Assembly (NCBI GenBank): GCA_029858545.1
Contig: JAOUFA010000106.1
Location: 1 to 10,073, forward strand
Origin: Betaproteobacteria bacterium
Lineage (GTDB): Bacteria; Pseudomonadota; Gammaproteobacteria; Burkholderiales; SG8-39
Length of the DNA: 10,073 nt
Direction of reading: 5' to 3'
A program made the position numbers and the translations under genes. The notes beneath the pieces were generated by a model. It was not told the origin of the DNA. It saw nothing but the letters and a program-made list of their open reading frames with translations, and did not search any database. This document shows positions 5,986 through 10,073 of the stretch, piece after piece; the stretch's first letter is position 1; each line of letters starts with the position of its first letter.

Positions 5986-6014
5986 TTGAGTCGCTCGGCG
6001 AAGTTCTGTAAGAT
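5986..6014 (+). promoter_or_regulatory. Sigma-70-type promoter of the pyrG operon
   Basis: TTGAGT (5986-5991) and TAAGAT (6009-6014) are separated by exactly 17 bases. The predicted start of transcription is near 6021, giving a leader of about 20 bases before the pyrG ATG at 6041. The leader is too short for an attenuator and shows no clear Shine-Dalgarno sequence. Confidence 0.65.
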
Positions 6015-6040
6015 TCTTCATCCCTGCATCGCGACTCTTG

Positions 6041-7704
<1,664 letters not shown>

Positions 7705-7708
<4 letters not shown>

Positions 7709-8547
7709 AGCTCTGCGGCTTCGAAGCGGGCTTGGACAAGCCCCTGTTCGTCATTGCCGGTCCCTGCGTGGTCGAATCGCTGCAACTGCAGATCGATACC
7801 GCCGGAAGGCTGAAGGAGGTTTGCGGGCGGCTCGGCATCCCGTTCGTATTCAAATCCTCCTACGACAAGGCGAACCGAAGCTCTTCGAAATCGTATCGCG
7901 GGCCGGGCATGGAAAAAGGCCTTGAGATCCTCGCGCAGGTGAAACGCCAGCTCGGTGTGGCACTGCTCACCGACGTGCATGCGATCGACGAGATCAAGCC
8001 GGCCGCTGCGGTGGCCGATATGCTGCAGACTCCGGCCTTCCTGTGCCGCCAGACCGATTTCATCCAGGCGGTGGCCGCGGCGGGCCGGCCGGTGAATATC
8101 AAGAAGGGGCAGTTCCTTTCTCCGCAGGAGATGCGGAACGTGGTCGCGAAGGCGCGCGAGGCGAGCGGCCGCGACAACATCTTGGTGTGCGAGCGCGGCT
8201 TCGCCTTCGGTTACGGCAACCTGATATCCGACATGAGGTCGCTTTCGATCATGCGCGAGACAGGCTGTCCGGTAGTGTTCGACGCGACGCATTCGGTGCA
8301 GTTGCCCGGTGGCCAGGGAAGTTCCTCGGGCGGGCAACGCGAGTTCATTCCGGTACTCGCGCGCGCGGCGGTGGCAGCGGGTATTTCGGGTCTGTTCATG
8401 GAAACCCATCCCGAGCCGGAGAAGGCGCTCTCCGACGGGCCCAACGCCTGGCCGCTCGCGCTGGTCGAACCGCTGCTCGAGACCCTGATGGATATCGACC
8501 AGGCGGTGAAGCAGCGTGGCCTGGCCGAGATCCTGTTGAAGCACTGA
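7705..8547 (+). CDS. kdsA: 3-deoxy-D-manno-octulosonate 8-phosphate synthase (metal-dependent type)
   Basis: KdsA condenses phosphoenolpyruvate with arabinose 5-phosphate to give Kdo 8-phosphate, the precursor of the inner-core sugar of lipopolysaccharide. The 280-aa TIM barrel has I-A-G-P-C-V-V-E-S (18-25 region), K-A-N-R-S-S (55-60), R-G-P-G-M (65-69), F-L-C-R-Q-T-D-F (112-119), N-I-K-K-G-Q-F-L (131-138) and the S-D-G-P-N end motif. C21, H196, E233 and D244 match the Cys/His/Glu/Asp metal site of Aquifex KdsA with the same spacing, whereas the E. coli type has Asn in place of the Cys. I therefore assign the metal-dependent class. The start codon overlaps the pyrG stop (ATGA), so translation is probably coupled. 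A C5-G6 palindrome (7674-7684) at the end of pyrG may fold near this start. Confidence 0.97.
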
Positions 8548-8572
8548 ACCCACGAGAAGAAGAGGCGCACTT

Positions 8573-9856
8573 ATGAGCTCCATCGTCGATGTCGTCGCGC
8601 GCGAGATTCTCGACTCGCGCGGCAATCCCACCGTCGAAGCCGACGTGTTGCTCGAGTCGGGGGTGATGGGGCGCGCCTCGGTACCCTCGGGCGCCTCGAC
8701 CGGCAGCCGCGAGGCGATCGAGTTACGCGATGGCGACGTGCAGCGCTATGGCGGCAAGGGCGTGCTGAAGGCCGTGGAGAACATCAACACCGAGATTTCG
8801 GAGGCGATTGTCGGGCTCGATGCCTCCGACCAGAGCTTCATCGACAACACCTTGCTCGATCTCGACGGCAGCGAAAACAAGTCTCGCCTGGGGGCCAACG
8901 CGCTGCTCGCGGTTTCGATGGCGGCGGCCAAGGCGGCCGCCGACGAGTCGGGCCTTCCGCTGTACCGCTACTTTGGCGGCTCCGGTCCGATGCAGATGCC
9001 GGTGCCGATGATGAATGTGATCAACGGTGGGGCGCACGCGAACAACCGCCTCGACATGCAGGAGCTGATGATCGTGCCCGTGGGCGCGCAGAATTTCCGC
9101 GATGCGCTGCGCTGCGGCGCGGAGGTATTCCAGGCACTGAAGAAACTGATCGACGCGAAGGGCATGTCGACCGCGGTGGGCGACGAGGGTGGTTTCGCCC
9201 CCGACATGCCCACCCATGCCGCGGCGATCGAGCTGATCATCGAGGCGGTCGACAAAGCCGGCTACACGGCGGGCCAGGACGTGCTGATTGCGCTCGATTG
9301 CGCGAGCTCCGAGTTCTACAAGAACGGCCACTATGTGCTCGAATCGGAGAAGCTCACGCTCAGCGCCAAGGAATTCTGCGATTACCTCGCCAATCTCGCC
9401 GACCGCTATCCGATCATCTCGATCGAGGACGGCATGGCCGAGGACGACTGGAAGGGCTGGAAGCTGCTCACCGAGCGGCTTGGCGCCAAACTGCAACTGG
9501 TCGGCGACGATCTCTTCGTCACCAATACCAAGATCCTGCGCGAAGGCATCAAGCAGGGCGTGGCCAACTCGATCCTCATCAAGGTGAACCAGATCGGCAC
9601 CCTTAGCGAGACTTTCGCGGCGATCGAACTCGCCAAGCGCTCGGGCTATACCACGGTGATCTCGCACCGCTCGGGCGAGACCGAGGACACGACCATCGCC
9701 GATATCGCGGTCGGCGTGAACGCGCTGCAGATCAAGACAGGTTCGCTGTCGCGCTCGGATCGCGTGGCGAAGTACAACCAGCTTCTGCGGATCGAAGAGG
9801 ACCTGGGCGACTCAGTGCGCTATCCCGGGCGCGAGGCCTACTACCAGTTGCGCTGA
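8573..9856 (+). CDS. eno: Enolase (phosphopyruvate hydratase)
   Basis: Enolase interconverts 2-phosphoglycerate and phosphoenolpyruvate in glycolysis; in many proteobacteria it also scaffolds the RNA degradosome. The 427-aa protein is full length. Mg2+ ligands are D242, E285 and D312. Catalytic residues are E205 (in G-D-E-G-G-F-A-P) and K337, within the family signature I-L-I-K-V-N-Q-I-G-T-L-S-E-T (334-347). The N-terminal E-I-L-D-S-R-G-N-P-T (11-20) and the S-G-A-S-T-G loop (39-44) are intact. The ATG is preceded by AGAGG with normal spacing, the clearest ribosome binding site in this operon. It lies 25 bases after kdsA, whose enzyme consumes its product PEP. Many Burkholderia-type genomes, as I recall, carry a small extra gene between kdsA and eno; none fits here. 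Confidence 0.98.
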   Translation: MSSIVDVVAREILDSRGNPTVEADVLLESGVMGRASVPSGASTGSREAIELRDGDVQRYGGKGVLKAVENINTEISEAIVGLDASDQSFIDNTLLDLDGSENKSRLGANALLAVSMAAAKAAADESGLPLYRYFGGSGPMQMPVPMMNVINGGAHANNRLDMQELMIVPVGAQNFRDALRCGAEVFQALKKLIDAKGMSTAVGDEGGFAPDMPTHAAAIELIIEAVDKAGYTAGQDVLIALDCASSEFYKNGHYVLESEKLTLSAKEFCDYLANLADRYPIISIEDGMAEDDWKGWKLLTERLGAKLQLVGDDLFVTNTKILREGIKQGVANSILIKVNQIGTLSETFAAIELAKRSGYTTVISHRSGETEDTTIADIAVGVNALQIKTGSLSRSDRVAKYNQLLRIEEDLGDSVRYPGREAYYQLR

Positions 9857-9875
9857 GCCGGACCGGATCGGCGAC

Positions 9876-10073
9876 ATGCGCATCCTCACCGCGGTCTTCG
9901 TCGCGCTGATCGTCCTGATCCAGTATCCGCTGTGGTTCGGCAAGGGAAGCTGGTTGCGCGTGTGGCGGGTGGACCGTGAACTCACCGAACAGCGCGCGAA
10001 GAACGCGCATTTCGAGAGGCGCAATGCCGCGCTCGGCGCCGAGGTGCGCGACCTCAAGCAGGGTTACGACGCG
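9876..10073 (+). CDS. ftsB: Cell division protein FtsB, N-terminal part (cut by window end)
   Basis: The first 66 residues are present. A short cytoplasmic start and one membrane helix (about 3-20) are followed by the conserved Q-Y-P-L-W-F-G-K-G-S-W (16-26) and a heptad-like periplasmic coiled coil (about 29-63, ending V-R-D-L-K-Q-G-Y-D-A). FtsB forms a complex with FtsL and FtsQ in the divisome and helps activate septal wall synthesis. The gene starts 19 bases after eno, the classic position for ftsB in beta- and gammaproteobacteria. The usual length is roughly 90-120 aa, so a short C-terminal part lies outside. No strong ribosome binding site is seen. Confidence 0.95.
   Translation, partial: MRILTAVFVALIVLIQYPLWFGKGSWLRVWRVDRELTEQRAKNAHFERRNAALGAEVRDLKQGYDA

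Overview
The window is GC-rich, densely coding chromosomal DNA from a Gram-negative proteobacterium, most likely a beta- or gammaproteobacterium. The main taxonomic evidence is the conserved block pyrG-kdsA-eno-ftsB at the right end. KdsA starts MKLCGF and carries the metal-binding Cys, enolase ends YPGREAYYQLR, and kdsA itself implies an outer membrane with lipopolysaccharide. I cannot fix the genus from this sequence.

Left part (1-2205). The window opens in the C-terminal end of a DUF3592-like protein, followed 13 bases later by a small GIY-YIG-like protein. That gene meets a leftward pair tail to tail with one base between the stop codons. The leftward pair is a glutaredoxin-DinB fusion followed by a DEDDy-type 3'-5' exonuclease. 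Upstream of the fusion gene lies a short reading frame that looks like the front half of a DUF433 antitoxin, degraded and overlapping the fusion gene's start.

Middle part (2206-5878). Three rightward genes encode a YaiI/YqxD (DUF188) protein, a six-helix voltage-gated-type potassium channel with a C-terminal zinc ribbon, and an NAD-type malic enzyme. An FNR/CRP-like dyad sits just ahead of the malic enzyme gene. Between this gene and a small leftward gene of unknown function is a 269-base gap (5325-5593) of visibly lower GC. It holds a long imperfect inverted repeat and a REP-like GGGGTC/GACCCC palindrome, and is the least explained stretch of the window.

Right part (5986-10073). A good sigma-70 promoter precedes pyrG (CTP synthase). 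kdsA overlaps pyrG by four bases, and eno and ftsB (cut by the window end) follow closely, so the four probably form one operon. It couples CTP supply (including CTP for CMP-Kdo), Kdo-8-phosphate synthesis, PEP supply (enolase product, KdsA substrate) and cell division.

I found no RNA gene, complete insertion sequence, CRISPR array, phage module or defence system. Most of the window is ordinary housekeeping sequence. The points worth a second look are the DUF433 remnant, the glutaredoxin-DinB fusion, the dyad before the malic enzyme gene, and the repeat-bearing gap.
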